Positions 1 through 7,619 of a DNA stretch of 42,801 bases are shown in pieces. The position numbers and the translations under genes are program-made. Source of the stretch: DASZHJ01 sp035581425 (GTDB taxonomy: Bacteria > Pseudomonadota > Alphaproteobacteria > ATCC43930 > CGMCC-115725); NCBI GenBank assembly GCA_035581425.1, contig DATJVP010000112.1:1-42801 (forward strand), written 5' to 3'. Position 1 is the first letter of the stretch. Each line of letters opens with the position of its first letter. The notes under the pieces are model-generated. The model did not search any database. It was not told the origin of the DNA and saw only the letters and a program-made list of their open reading frames with translations.

Positions 1-239
1 GGCAGATAGTCGCCGGCGCCGCAGGTGGCGAGTGCCGCGGGAAAATCGCGCGACCGCGCCGGCGGAACGCGCAAGAAGGCGTCTGCGATCGCGCTCGCTG
101 CCACCAGCTCGCGGGGATTGGTGTCGATCGCGATCACCTCGACGGAATGGCCCCAGCGCTCGCGCACGGATCGGATGGTTCCGAAACCTGCGGCGCCGCC
201 GGCGGCACCGACGATCAGCCGGCGGGCGCTCGTGCTCAT
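1..239 (-). CDS. ATP-grasp-family protein, N-terminal fragment (cut by window edge)
   Basis: The leftward frame opens with ATG at 237-239 and runs open to base 1, giving about 79 residues. It starts with a Rossmann-like glycine-rich strand (LIVGAAGGAAGFGTIRSVRE), then a VIAIDTNP strand and a DAFLRVPPA segment. This resembles the pre-ATP-grasp domain of carbamoyl-phosphate-synthase-like and peptide-ligase-like ATP-grasp enzymes, where the IDxxP and VPxA pieces recur. The ATP-binding and catalytic parts lie outside the window, so substrate and reaction cannot be told. It follows the YgjP-type gene in the same direction with a gap of about 25 bp, so the two are probably co-transcribed. A plain Rossmann nucleotide-binding protein is the main alternative. 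Confidence 0.55.
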   Translation of the reverse strand, partial: MSTSARRLIVGAAGGAAGFGTIRSVRERWGHSVEVIAIDTNPRELVAASAIADAFLRVPPARSRDFPAALATCGAGDYL

Positions 240-264
240 GCCTTAGGCGCCCTCCCGGCGCCGC

Positions 265-993
265 TCAGCCGAACCGCATCAGCTCCGTGCGATGGCGGCG
301 GAGCCAGTCCTGCCGGAGGCGCGCGTCCGGCACCAGGCTCTCGACCAGCCGCCAGAAGCGTGGCCCGTGATTCATGATGGAGAGGTGCGCCACCTCATGC
401 GCGACGAGGTAGTCGATCACGCCCTCGGGCGCGAGGACGAGGCGCCAGGAGAAGGAGAGGCTGCCGTTACTGGAGCAGCTACCCCAGCGGCTCGTCATGT
501 CGCGCACGCTGACCCGCGCGACCCTGCGCTGAAGCCGCTGCGCCAGCGCCCGGGCGCGCCGCGTGAGCTCCAAGCGCGCGCGCTCCACCAGGAAGTCGCG
601 GACCCGCCTTGGCAAATGGGCGGCATCGCCGGTGACGCGGATTTCGCCATCCTCGATCCAAACAGGGCCGTTTCCGGGCATCCGGCGCGCGACATGCCGG
701 ATGCGATGCTTGACGCCCAGGAACGGCACCTGGACCCCGTCCGCGAAGGGGATCCGCTGCGGCAGGTCCTTGAGCCGCGCTTCCACCCAATCTCGGTTCG
801 CGTCCAGGAACTTGAGGCCGGAGACCAGCGGGGTCCGCCGGGGCAGCACCAGCTCCACGGCCTGGCCGCGTCCGTCGATGCGCAATGCCACCCGCTGCGC
901 CCGCGCGCTCACGCGCAGACGGATCGGAACCGCTCCCTTATCGAAGGCGAGTTCCGTGGTGAAGGCCTCGGCGAGGGAGCGTGGCTCGGTCAT
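265..993 (-). CDS. YgjP-type zinc metallopeptidase-like protein (DUF45)
   Basis: Predicted cytosolic metal-dependent hydrolase of the YgjP/DUF45 family, a gluzincin-like group related to M48 and SprT folds; the physiological substrate is not established for most members. The signature is near the C-terminus: an SRWGSCSS segment, an LAPEGVIDYLVAHEVAHL helix carrying the HExxH zinc motif, and the downstream NHGPRFW block. The start at 993 (MTEPRSLAEAF) gives 242 aa, close to the usual family length. The frame is open to 1071, but the extra N-terminal residues are Arg-rich and unlike the family. A GAGGAG stretch lies about 15 bases upstream of the chosen start. It reads divergently from ugpB across about 270 bp. 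Confidence 0.85.
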   Translation of the reverse strand: MTEPRSLAEAFTTELAFDKGAVPIRLRVSARAQRVALRIDGRGQAVELVLPRRTPLVSGLKFLDANRDWVEARLKDLPQRIPFADGVQVPFLGVKHRIRHVARRMPGNGPVWIEDGEIRVTGDAAHLPRRVRDFLVERARLELTRRARALAQRLQRRVARVSVRDMTSRWGSCSSNGSLSFSWRLVLAPEGVIDYLVAHEVAHLSIMNHGPRFWRLVESLVPDARLRQDWLRRHRTELMRFG

Positions 994-1048
994 GGTTCTA
1001 TGATCGTCTCCTCGATTCCTAGCGTGGCGCGCGCACCGAAGACAAGCC

Positions 1049-1069
1049 GGTCCGAGCAAAAATCGGACC
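1049..1069. promoter_or_regulatory. Perfect 7-bp inverted repeat (candidate operator)
   Basis: GGTCCGA (1049-1055) and TCGGACC (1063-1069) form a perfect dyad around an A-rich 7-base centre, in the divergent region between the YgjP-type gene and ugpB. The A-rich centre and the position suggest a repressor or activator site, but no regulator can be named. A second possible element is a pair of degenerate hexamers spaced 11 bp apart (CGTCAT at 1178, TTTCAC at 1189), loosely like a Pho box. That would suit a ugp operon, but the match is too weak to list separately. Confidence 0.3.
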
Positions 1070-1264
1070 ACCGTCTCCGAATGAGATGTGGATAAATCCT
1101 GGGCTCGCCCGGCGCTCTGATGCGAGCGGGATGTTCTATTAAAAAGTGTAGCACGCCTGATGCGAGGCGGCGCCCCACGTCATCGTGGTTTCACGCTATG
1201 GTCGCTAGATCAGCGACGCCGCGGCGGCGATGGGGGCGGCGGGCTCGAACCGAAGGAGGGGCTC

Positions 1265-2581
1265 ATGAGGTTCCCGAAGGCGTGGCTCGCGGCAGGCCTG
1301 ACGCTCGCCATGGGCGGGGCTGCCCAGGCCCAGGGCGGGCCGGTCGAGATCCAGTGGTGGCATGCGATGGGCGGCCAGCTCGGCGAGAAGGTCAGCGAGA
1401 TCGCCGGGAACTTCAACAAGACCCAGGGCCAATACAAGATCGTGCCGGTCTACAAGGGCACCTACACCGAGACTCTGACCCAGGCGATCGCGGCCTTCCG
1501 CGCGGGCCAGCAGCCCGACATCGTCCAGGTCTTCGAGGTCGGCACCGCGACGATGATGGCCGCGAAAGGTGCCGTCTATCCCGTCTACCAGCTCATGGCG
1601 GATACCGGCGAGAAATTCGATCCCAAGGCTTTTCTGGGCCCGGTTTACGGCTATTACTCGACGCCCGACGGCAAGCTGCTCTCGATGCCCTTCAACAGCT
1701 CGACGCCGGTCTTCTACTGGAATAAGGAGGCCTTCAAGAAGGCTGGCCTCGATCCCGAGAAGGGGCCGAAGACCTGGCCGGATGTCGCGGACCTCGCGAA
1801 GAAGCTTCTCGCCTCGGGCGCCCAATGCGGCTTCACCTCGAGCTGGCAGACCTGGATCCAGCTCGAGAATCTCAGCGCCTGGCACAACCAGCCCTTCGCG
1901 ACCAAGGAGAACGGCTTCGGCGGGCTCGACACCCAGCTCATCTTCAATGGGCCGCTTCAGATACGCCATATCCAGCAGCTCGCGGATTGGCAGAAGGACA
2001 AGATCTTCGTCTATGGCGGGCGCGAGGATAAACCCAACGCCAAGTTCACGAGCGGCGAGTGCCCAATGCTGTTCGGCTCCTCGGGCGCCGCGGGCGGCTT
2101 CGCCAAGGCGAACATTTCCTTCGGCATCGGCATGCTGCCCTATTGGCCTGATGTCGCGGGCGCGCCGCAGAACTCCATCATCGGTGGTGCGACGCTCTGG
2201 GTGTTCAAGAACAAGCCGAAGGAGCACTACGAGGGCGTTGCCAAATTCTTCACCTTCCTCTCTTCGCCGGAAGTGCAGGCGGATTGGCACGAGGCGACGG
2301 GCTACGTCCCCATCACGACCGCGGCCTACGAGCTCGCGAAGCAGCAGGGCTTCTACGAGAAGAATCCCGGCCGCGACGTCGCCGTCCTCCAGCTCAACAA
2401 CAAGCCGCCGACGCCGAACTCGAAGGGCCTCCGCCTCGGCAGCTTCGTGCAAATCCGCGACGTCGAGGACGAGGAGCTCGAGGCGGTCTGGAGCGGCAAG
2501 AAGACCCCGAAGGAGGCGCTCGACGACGCCGTGAAGCGCGGCAATGCGCTTCTGCGGCAGTTCCAGAGCGCCAATGAGTAG
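1265..2581 (+). CDS. ugpB: Glycerol-3-phosphate ABC transporter substrate-binding protein
   Basis: Periplasmic solute-binding protein that delivers sn-glycerol-3-phosphate, or glycerophosphodiesters, to the UgpAE permease. The start at 1265 follows a strong AAGGAGGGG ribosome site and gives 438 aa, the same length as E. coli UgpB. An N-terminal signal peptide (hydrophobic LAAGLTLAMGGA, then AQAQ as likely cleavage site) is followed by the family-typical EIQWWHAMGG start of the mature protein. Further UgpB-like blocks are GTYTETLTQAIAAFR, the SMPFNSSTPVFYWNK segment and the GFTSSWQTWIQLENLSAWH segment. The nearest alternative is another carbohydrate-type (CUT1) binding protein, but the whole pattern is UgpB. 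ugpA and ugpE follow. No ugpC-type ATPase gene or ugpQ phosphodiesterase gene is present here. Confidence 0.95.
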   Translation: MRFPKAWLAAGLTLAMGGAAQAQGGPVEIQWWHAMGGQLGEKVSEIAGNFNKTQGQYKIVPVYKGTYTETLTQAIAAFRAGQQPDIVQVFEVGTATMMAAKGAVYPVYQLMADTGEKFDPKAFLGPVYGYYSTPDGKLLSMPFNSSTPVFYWNKEAFKKAGLDPEKGPKTWPDVADLAKKLLASGAQCGFTSSWQTWIQLENLSAWHNQPFATKENGFGGLDTQLIFNGPLQIRHIQQLADWQKDKIFVYGGREDKPNAKFTSGECPMLFGSSGAAGGFAKANISFGIGMLPYWPDVAGAPQNSIIGGATLWVFKNKPKEHYEGVAKFFTFLSSPEVQADWHEATGYVPITTAAYELAKQQGFYEKNPGRDVAVLQLNNKPPTPNSKGLRLGSFVQIRDVEDEELEAVWSGKKTPKEALDDAVKRGNALLRQFQSANE

Positions 2582-2614
2582 CACGGAGTGTGATGGCCGC
2601 GAGCGCGCGCGGTT

Positions 2615-2636
2615 CCTCTCCCCCTGGGGGAGAAGG
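2615..2636. repeat. Palindromic intergenic repeat, copy 1
   Basis: Between ugpB and ugpA, TCTCCCCC (2617-2624) and GGGGGAGA (2626-2633) form a perfect inverted repeat, extended outward by CC/GG with one bulged base. It is followed by a G-rich GGTTCGGGGTGA tail. A related copy lies at 40601-40623. Palindromes of this C-rich/G-rich kind are scattered between genes in many alphaproteobacterial genomes. In RNA it would form a stem that could attenuate or stabilise the ugpB/ugpA message. Confidence 0.5.
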
Positions 2637-2662
2637 AGGTTCGGGGTGACCTTGCGCTAGCA

Positions 2663-3544
2663 ATGCCTTCGCGCGCCGCATTCCCGGGAAGGCTGCTGCC
2701 TTATCTGCTGTTGGCGCCGCAGCTTGCGGTGACCCTGGTCTTCTTCATCTGGCCGGCAGCGCAGGCGCTGAAGCAATCGGTCTTCGTGGAGGATGCCTTC
2801 GGCCTCTCGAGCCGGTTCGTGGGCTTTGCGAACTTCGCGCGGCTGCTCAACGATCCGAATTATCTCCATTCGATCGGCGTCACCGCGGTCTTCAGCGCGG
2901 CGGTGGCGTCGCTGGGGCTCGGCCTCTCGCTGCTGCTGGCGGTGATGGCGGATCACGTGACCCGCGGCGCCGCCGCCTACAAAGCGCTTCTGATCTGGCC
3001 CTATGCGGTGGCGCCGGCGGTGGCAGCGGCGCTCTGGGGCTTTCTCTTCGATCCCTCGATCGGCGAGATCGCGCAAGCGCTCCGCTTTCTCGGCATCCGC
3101 TGGAACTACGTCGCAAACGGCGATCAGGCTCTGCTCCTGGTGGTGATCGCGGCTTGCTGGAACCAGATCAGCTACAACTTCATCTTCTTCCTGGCGGGGC
3201 TCCAGTCGGTGCCGAAGTCGCTCATCGAGGCGGCGGCGCTCGACGGCGCGGGGCCGGGGCGACGGTTCTGGAGCATCGTCTTCCCGCTGCTCTCGCCGAC
3301 GGGCTTCTTCCTGCTCACGGTCAACGTCGTTTATGCCTTCTTCGGCACCTTCGGGATTATCGACGTGCTGACCAAGGGCGGCCCCGCCATGGCCACCGAC
3401 ATTCTCGTCTACAAGGTCTACACCGACGGTTTCCGCGCGGCCGATCCCGGCAGTGCCGGAGCGCAGTCGGTGATCCTCATGGCGATCGTGATCGCGCTCA
3501 CGGTGGTGCAATTCCGCTGGATCGAGCGCCGGGTGCATTACTAG
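2663..3544 (+). CDS. ugpA: Glycerol-3-phosphate ABC transporter permease UgpA
   Basis: Inner-membrane permease subunit (MalF-like) of the UgpBAEC importer. It has 293 aa against about 295 in E. coli. Six hydrophobic segments are visible, starting with YLLLAPQLAVTLVFFIWPA. The cytoplasmic EAA loop that contacts the ATPase is present as LIEAAALDGAGPGRRFWSIV, about 90 residues from the C-terminus. The family-typical TKGGPAMATDILVYKVY segment follows. The start at 2663 gives the expected N-terminus; the 80-bp gap after ugpB contains a palindrome. ugpE begins 10 bp downstream. Confidence 0.95.
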   Translation: MPSRAAFPGRLLPYLLLAPQLAVTLVFFIWPAAQALKQSVFVEDAFGLSSRFVGFANFARLLNDPNYLHSIGVTAVFSAAVASLGLGLSLLLAVMADHVTRGAAAYKALLIWPYAVAPAVAAALWGFLFDPSIGEIAQALRFLGIRWNYVANGDQALLLVVIAACWNQISYNFIFFLAGLQSVPKSLIEAAALDGAGPGRRFWSIVFPLLSPTGFFLLTVNVVYAFFGTFGIIDVLTKGGPAMATDILVYKVYTDGFRAADPGSAGAQSVILMAIVIALTVVQFRWIERRVHY

Positions 3545-3554
3545 GGGCGCGCCG

Positions 3555-4403
3555 ATGGTCGAACGACGTTCCTGGTTCACGTTCTGGGCGCATCTGACGC
3601 TGATCCTCGGCGTCGTCGCGATCTGCTTTCCGCTCTACGTTGCGTTGGTGGCCTCGACGCATCCGCTGCCCCTGCTGCTGCAGGGGCGCCTCCCGCTGCT
3701 GCCGGGCGATTGGGCGCTCGCGAACTACTCGGCGGTCCTCGGCGCGGGCGTCGGTGCGGCGGGAATGCCGCCCGCAGGGGTCATGCTCCTCAACAGCCTC
3801 GTGATGGCGCTCGGCATTTGCATCGGCAAGATCGCGATCTCCATCGTCGCGGCCTACGCCATCGTCCATTTCCGCTTTCCGCTGCGCATGACCTGCTTCT
3901 GGCTTATCTTCATCACGTTGATGCTGCCGGTCGAGGTGCGGATACAGCCCACATACCAGGTCGTCGCCGATCTGCATCTGCTCGACAGCTATGCCGGCCT
4001 CATCGTTCCCCTGATTGCCTCGGCGACCGCGACCTTCCTCTTTCGCCAATTCTTCCTGACCGTGCCGGGCGAGCTCGCGGAGGCCGCGCGGATCGATGGC
4101 GCAGGGCCGCTCCGTTTCCTCTGGCACATCCTGCTGCCGCTCTCGCGCAATTCGATCGCGGCACTTTTCGTGATCCAGTTCATCTACGGCTGGAACCAGT
4201 ATCTCTGGCCGCTGATGGTGACGACGAAGCAGAGCTATTACACCGTGGTGATGTCGATCTCGCGCATGGTGAACGCCGTCGACGTCGCGCCAAGCTGGAA
4301 CCTCATCATGGCGACCGCCGTCCTCGCGATGATCCCGCCGGTAATCGTGGTATTGGCGATGCAGCGCTGGTTCGTGAAGGGGCTCGTCGAAACCGAGAAG
4401 TAG
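3555..4403 (+). CDS. ugpE: Glycerol-3-phosphate ABC transporter permease UgpE
   Basis: Second inner-membrane permease subunit (MalG-like), pairing with UgpA. It has 282 aa against 281 in E. coli UgpE. It opens with a transmembrane segment (LTLILGVVAICFPLYVALVA) followed by the characteristic ASTHPLP stretch. The EAA loop reads ELAEAARIDGAGPLRFLWHI, and the protein ends MQRWFVKGLVETEK, a standard MalG-type C-terminus. The gene after it is a toxin-antitoxin module, so the ATPase must come from elsewhere, either a distant ugpC or a shared MsmK/MalK-type ATPase. Confidence 0.95.
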   Translation: MVERRSWFTFWAHLTLILGVVAICFPLYVALVASTHPLPLLLQGRLPLLPGDWALANYSAVLGAGVGAAGMPPAGVMLLNSLVMALGICIGKIAISIVAAYAIVHFRFPLRMTCFWLIFITLMLPVEVRIQPTYQVVADLHLLDSYAGLIVPLIASATATFLFRQFFLTVPGELAEAARIDGAGPLRFLWHILLPLSRNSIAALFVIQFIYGWNQYLWPLMVTTKQSYYTVVMSISRMVNAVDVAPSWNLIMATAVLAMIPPVIVVLAMQRWFVKGLVETEK

Positions 4404-4452
4404 CTCGGCGCCGATGCCCGGTCTTCACGGTAAGAGACGGGAGCCTTGCCAG

Positions 4453-4485
4453 TTTTATCTATTTTGTCTATTTTGTCTGTTTTAG
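4453..4485 (+). promoter_or_regulatory. AT-rich tandem repeats upstream of the toxin-antitoxin pair
   Basis: A short AT-rich block in an otherwise GC-rich window holds a 9-base unit TATTTTGTC repeated twice in tandem (about 4460-4477), flanked by degenerate copies TTTTATC and TGTTTTAGG. It ends 15 bases before the antitoxin start. Position and repeated units suggest the promoter and autoregulatory operator of the toxin-antitoxin operon, since Phd/YefM-type antitoxins bind short repeats in their own promoter. No clear -35/-10 pair can be assigned. Confidence 0.4.
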
Positions 4486-4500
4486 GAATTCAGGGATCCA

Positions 4501-4752
4501 ATGCGGTACATGTCCGCCACTGAGGCGAAGCAGCGTCTCGCAAGCTTGCTGGATGCTGCTCAGCGCGAACCCGTGACGATAAGGAGGCAAAAGCGCGAGG
4601 TCGCGGTCGTGCTGTCGCCGCAGGAATACGAGCGCCTGTGCAGGCTCAATATCACGGAATTCGAGGAATTCTGCGACCGCGTCGGGGCACGCGCAAAGCA
4701 GCGCGGCCTGACCCGCGCCAAGTTGGCAAGGTTGCTTGCCCAAGACGACTGA
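4501..4752 (+). CDS. Phd/YefM-family antitoxin
   Basis: Antitoxin of a type II toxin-antitoxin pair. It has 83 aa. The N-terminal half is a typical Phd/YefM DNA-binding fold: SATEAKQRLASLLDAAQ, then EPVTIRRQKREVAVVLSPQE (the family pattern in which a short strand-turn-strand is followed by a SPxEYERL helix). The C-terminal part (EEFCDRVGARAKQRGLTRAKLARLLAQ) is helical and would wrap the toxin. ATG at 4501 is used because AGGGA lies just upstream; an in-frame ATG three codons later is possible. The 3' end overlaps the PIN toxin gene by 17 bp. Confidence 0.85.
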   Translation: MRYMSATEAKQRLASLLDAAQREPVTIRRQKREVAVVLSPQEYERLCRLNITEFEEFCDRVGARAKQRGLTRAKLARLLAQDD

Positions 4753-5152
4753 GCGGCGTGTCGCCATCGACACCGGCGCCCTCGTCAGCCGTCTGCTGCT
4801 GCCGGGCTCGATTCCAGCGCTCGCGGTCGCGAAAGCCATGCGCGAAAGCCGCCTCTTGGTCTCCAGGGCGACGCTCATGGAGCTCGCGGAGGTTCTTTCA
4901 CGCCCGAAATTCGATCGCTACGTCACCATCGCTGACCGCCGGGAGTTCCTGAGACACCTCGGTGGGATCGCGGAAATGGTTCCCGTGGTTCGCCAAGTCA
5001 AGGTTTGTCGCGACCCCCACGACGACAAGTTTCTCGAGGTCGCCCTGAACGGCAATGGTACCTTTATCGTCACCGGCGACCGCGATCTCCTGGTCCTGCA
5101 TCCGTTTCGTGGGATTTCCATCTTGACGCCCGCGCGCTACCTCGCGGACTAG
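4736..5152 (+). CDS. PIN-domain toxin (putative RNase, COG1569-like)
   Basis: Toxin partner of the preceding antitoxin, a probable Mg-dependent ribonuclease. The 138-aa product carries the PIN acidic set: Asp in VAIDTGALVS near the N-terminus, Glu in LMELAEVLSRPKF, Asp in CRDPHDDKFLEVAL, and the terminal VTGDRDLL. This arrangement matches the PIN subgroup annotated as 'putative toxin-antitoxin system toxin component, PIN family'. The frame starts with TTG at 4736, inside the antitoxin gene; no ATG or GTG lies close to the first conserved strand, so TTG is the most likely start, with weak translation as a consequence. It ends tail to tail with ada, the two stop codons overlapping. Confidence 0.85.
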   Translation: MPKTTERRVAIDTGALVSRLLLPGSIPALAVAKAMRESRLLVSRATLMELAEVLSRPKFDRYVTIADRREFLRHLGGIAEMVPVVRQVKVCRDPHDDKFLEVALNGNGTFIVTGDRDLLVLHPFRGISILTPARYLAD

Positions 5153-6243
5153 CTCGGCCGCGCCGCCTTCAGCTTCTCTGTCGCGAGCAGCTTCTCCTTC
5201 CGCTCGATGCCCCAGCGGTAGCCGCCGGGGGCGCCGTCCTCGCGGATGACGCGGTGGCAGGGGATGACGATGCCGACGCGGTTGCTGGCACAGGCGCGGG
5301 CGACGGCGCGGACCGCGCGAGGTGCACCGATGGTAGTGGCGATCTCGCTGTAGGTCGCGGTGCTGCCATAGGGGATCTGCTGCAGCGCGCGCCAGACGCG
5401 CCACTGGAATGCCGTCGCTTGCAAGTCGAGCGGCAATGCGAGGCTCGACCGCTCGCCCGCGAGATGCTCGAGAATTTGCCCGACCCAGGGCTTGAGGCGT
5501 GCATCGGCGCGGCGAATCTCCGCCGCCGGATATTCCGCGCGCAGCGCCTGCTCGAGCCGCGCGTCGTCCGCGCCAAGGCTCACCGCTGCAAGCCCGCGCT
5601 CCGTCGCCGCGACCAGCAGGCGTCCGAGCGGCGCCCGCACCGTCGTGAAATCGATGACCGCGCCCTTTCCGTCGCGGCGGTAGGTCGCGGGCGTCATGCC
5701 GAGCTGCGCATCCGCGCGCTCGTAGAGTCGCGAGGGCGAGCCGTAGCCCGCTGCATAAAGCGCGCCCGCGACGCCGTCGCCTGATTTGAGATGCCGCTTC
5801 ACCAGCTCGAGCCGCCGCGCGTCCGCGTATTCCTTCGGCGTGATGCCGAGATGCCGCTGGAAGAGTCGCAGCAGGTGATGCGGGCTCGTCCCCACTGCGC
5901 GCGCGAGCGCGGTGAGCGCGGGCGGGCCGCTATCGCCCTCCGTGAGCGCTGCGTCGATCGCGGCGCAGGCGCGTTGCACACGCTGTAGAGCGGGAGCGTC
6001 CGCGGTGGCGGCCTTCGGGCGGCAGCGCTTGCAGGCGCGGTAGCCGGCCGCTTCGGCCGCTTCGGGCGCACGATAAAACACCACGTTCTGCCGTTTCGCC
6101 CTGCGGCTTCGGCAGGAGGGGCGGCAATAGACGCCGGTGGTCTTGACGGCGAAGACGAAGCGGCCGTCGGCGGAGGGGTCGCGAGCGATCACCGCAATCC
6201 AGCGGGGATCCTCGTGGGGGGCGGCAAGTGTGGGTTCGCTCAT
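5149..6243 (-). CDS. ada: Bifunctional Ada: transcriptional regulator and O6-methylguanine-DNA methyltransferase
   Basis: DNA alkylation repair protein that demethylates phosphotriesters through an N-terminal Cys and O6-methylguanine through a C-terminal Cys, and activates its regulon once methylated. The domains are in Ada order. An N-terminal zinc domain has ARDPSADGRFVFAVKTTG, YCRPSCRSR and CKRCRP, supplying the four Cys. An AraC-type HTH follows (SPHHLLRLFQRHLGITPKEY). The methyltransferase domain ends with the active-site IPCHRVI, before GGYRWGIERKEKLL. The start at 6243 (MSEPTLAAPHEDPRW) matches the usual distance to the zinc domain; GTG at 6273 or ATG at 6270 would add 9-10 residues. 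It lies just after cobB in the same direction and may be read through from it, though function suggests its own promoter. Confidence 0.95.
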   Translation of the reverse strand: MSEPTLAAPHEDPRWIAVIARDPSADGRFVFAVKTTGVYCRPSCRSRRAKRQNVVFYRAPEAAEAAGYRACKRCRPKAATADAPALQRVQRACAAIDAALTEGDSGPPALTALARAVGTSPHHLLRLFQRHLGITPKEYADARRLELVKRHLKSGDGVAGALYAAGYGSPSRLYERADAQLGMTPATYRRDGKGAVIDFTTVRAPLGRLLVAATERGLAAVSLGADDARLEQALRAEYPAAEIRRADARLKPWVGQILEHLAGERSSLALPLDLQATAFQWRVWRALQQIPYGSTATYSEIATTIGAPRAVRAVARACASNRVGIVIPCHRVIREDGAPGGYRWGIERKEKLLATEKLKAARPS

Positions 6244-6276
6244 GGGACGAGAGATAGATCGCTCCGTCATCACCCG

Positions 6277-7611
6277 CTATCCGATACTTGCGGGCAATTC
6301 CACGCGATCGATGAGGTGGAGGAACGAGCCCATCACCCGGCCCGCGACCGACCCCATCGCTCCGAGATCCGCGCCGCCGCCGTCCCGCACGCGGAAGAGC
6401 GGCACGCCTTCGGCTTCGACGATACCGGCATAGTGGAACTCGTGCCCGCGGAATTGGGCGCCTGCCGCGCCAAGTGGCGTTGCCGCCGCGAGCACGGCCT
6501 CGCGATAGCCGAGGTGCCGCTTCGGCGCGGCGAAGCTCGTCGCAACCGGCAGCAGCGCCGCCATCGCATGGCGCACGCCCGCGGCATCGACAAGGCCGCG
6601 CCCCAGCACCATGTAGCCGCCGCATTCTCCGTAGATCGAGGCGCCCGCTGCCGCTCGCTCGCGAAGTCCCGCTAGAAACCGGCTGCTCGCGGAGAGGCGC
6701 TGCGCGTGGAGCTCGGGATAGCCGCCTGGGAGATAGACCGCGTCGGCGGCGCGATCGGGCGCCTCATCCGCGAGCGGGGAGAACGGCACGATCTCCGCTC
6801 CGGCCGTGCGCCAGCCCTCGATGGTCGCGGGATAGGCGAAGGCGAAGGCGCGATCCGCCGCGAGCGCGATTCGCTGCCCGAGGGGCGGCAACGGGACCGG
6901 AGCGTCGCTCCCGCCTTCGACAGGGATCGGTGCTGCAAGTGCCGTGATGCCTGCGAGGTCGCAATGCGTCCCGACAATCTCGGCCGCATGTTCGAGGAAA
7001 GCCGCGAGCGCCGGGTGCTCGCTCGCTTGCACCAGGCCCAGATGCCGTTCCGGCAGTACCAGGGCGGGATCGCGCGGCACGGCGCCGAGGATTGCCAGAC
7101 CCGGAAGCGCCGCCCGCGTCGCCGCGATCAGCACCTCCGCATGGCGCGGCGAGCCGACGCGATTGAAGAGGACGCCGGCGATTGCGATCGCGGGGCGGTG
7201 GCGGACGAATCCTTCGAGAAGGGCTGCGACCGAAGCCGCCTGGCGCGAGGCATCGACCGCGAGCAGGACGGGCAGCCGGAGACGCTCCGCAAGGTCCGCG
7301 GTCGAGCCGCTCTCGCTGGCGCCGACCCCATCGAAGAGGCCCATCGCGCCCTCGCAAAGCAGCAGATCGCCCGACCGTGCGAGTCCGCGCGTGAGCGCGT
7401 GCAAGAGCGCCGGCCGCATGGCCCAGCAATCGAGATTTGAGCACGCGGCGCCGGTGGCCGCGGCATGGAAGGCGGGGTCGATGTAGTCCGGCCCGAGCTT
7501 CGCGGAGACGACGCGGTGGCCCCGCCGCCGGAGCGCCCGCAACAGGGCCAGGGTCAGCACGGTCTTGCCGCCGCCGGATTGCGGGCTTGCGATGATGAGG
7601 CCACGGCTCAT
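6277..7611 (-). CDS. cobB: Cobyrinate a,c-diamide synthase
   Basis: ATP- and glutamine-dependent enzyme that amidates the a and c side chains of (hydrogeno)byrinic acid. It has 444 aa. The N-terminal DTBS-like ATPase domain begins SPQSGGGKTVLTLAL (P-loop) and KLGPDYIDPAFH. The C-terminal class I glutaminase domain has the nucleophile Cys in IYGECGGYMVLG and the His/Glu end of the triad in the HEFHYAGI area. It is leftward, 8 bp after sco1, in an operon cobA-sco1-cobB. With CobN and CobO also present, the natural substrate is most likely hydrogenobyrinic acid; the cobalt-containing form (CbiA reaction) cannot be excluded because CbiD, CbiG and CbiX are also encoded. Confidence 0.95.
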   Translation of the reverse strand: MSRGLIIASPQSGGGKTVLTLALLRALRRRGHRVVSAKLGPDYIDPAFHAAATGAACSNLDCWAMRPALLHALTRGLARSGDLLLCEGAMGLFDGVGASESGSTADLAERLRLPVLLAVDASRQAASVAALLEGFVRHRPAIAIAGVLFNRVGSPRHAEVLIAATRAALPGLAILGAVPRDPALVLPERHLGLVQASEHPALAAFLEHAAEIVGTHCDLAGITALAAPIPVEGGSDAPVPLPPLGQRIALAADRAFAFAYPATIEGWRTAGAEIVPFSPLADEAPDRAADAVYLPGGYPELHAQRLSASSRFLAGLRERAAAGASIYGECGGYMVLGRGLVDAAGVRHAMAALLPVATSFAAPKRHLGYREAVLAAATPLGAAGAQFRGHEFHYAGIVEAEGVPLFRVRDGGGADLGAMGSVAGRVMGSFLHLIDRVELPASIG

Positions 7612-7619
7612 CGGCGCGG

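Noticed and set aside
1178..1194. Possible Pho box upstream of ugpB
   Set aside because: Two hexamers 11 bp apart loosely resemble the CTGTCAT repeat, but too many positions differ.
1205..2584. Leftward 459-codon frame opposite ugpB
   Set aside because: Antisense of a clear ugpB with strong start and signal peptide.
4486..4499. Adjacent GAATTC and GGATCC sites before the antitoxin
   Set aside because: They look like a cloning scar, but such sites arise by chance, and the surrounding sequence continues naturally into the toxin-antitoxin operon with no vector sequence.
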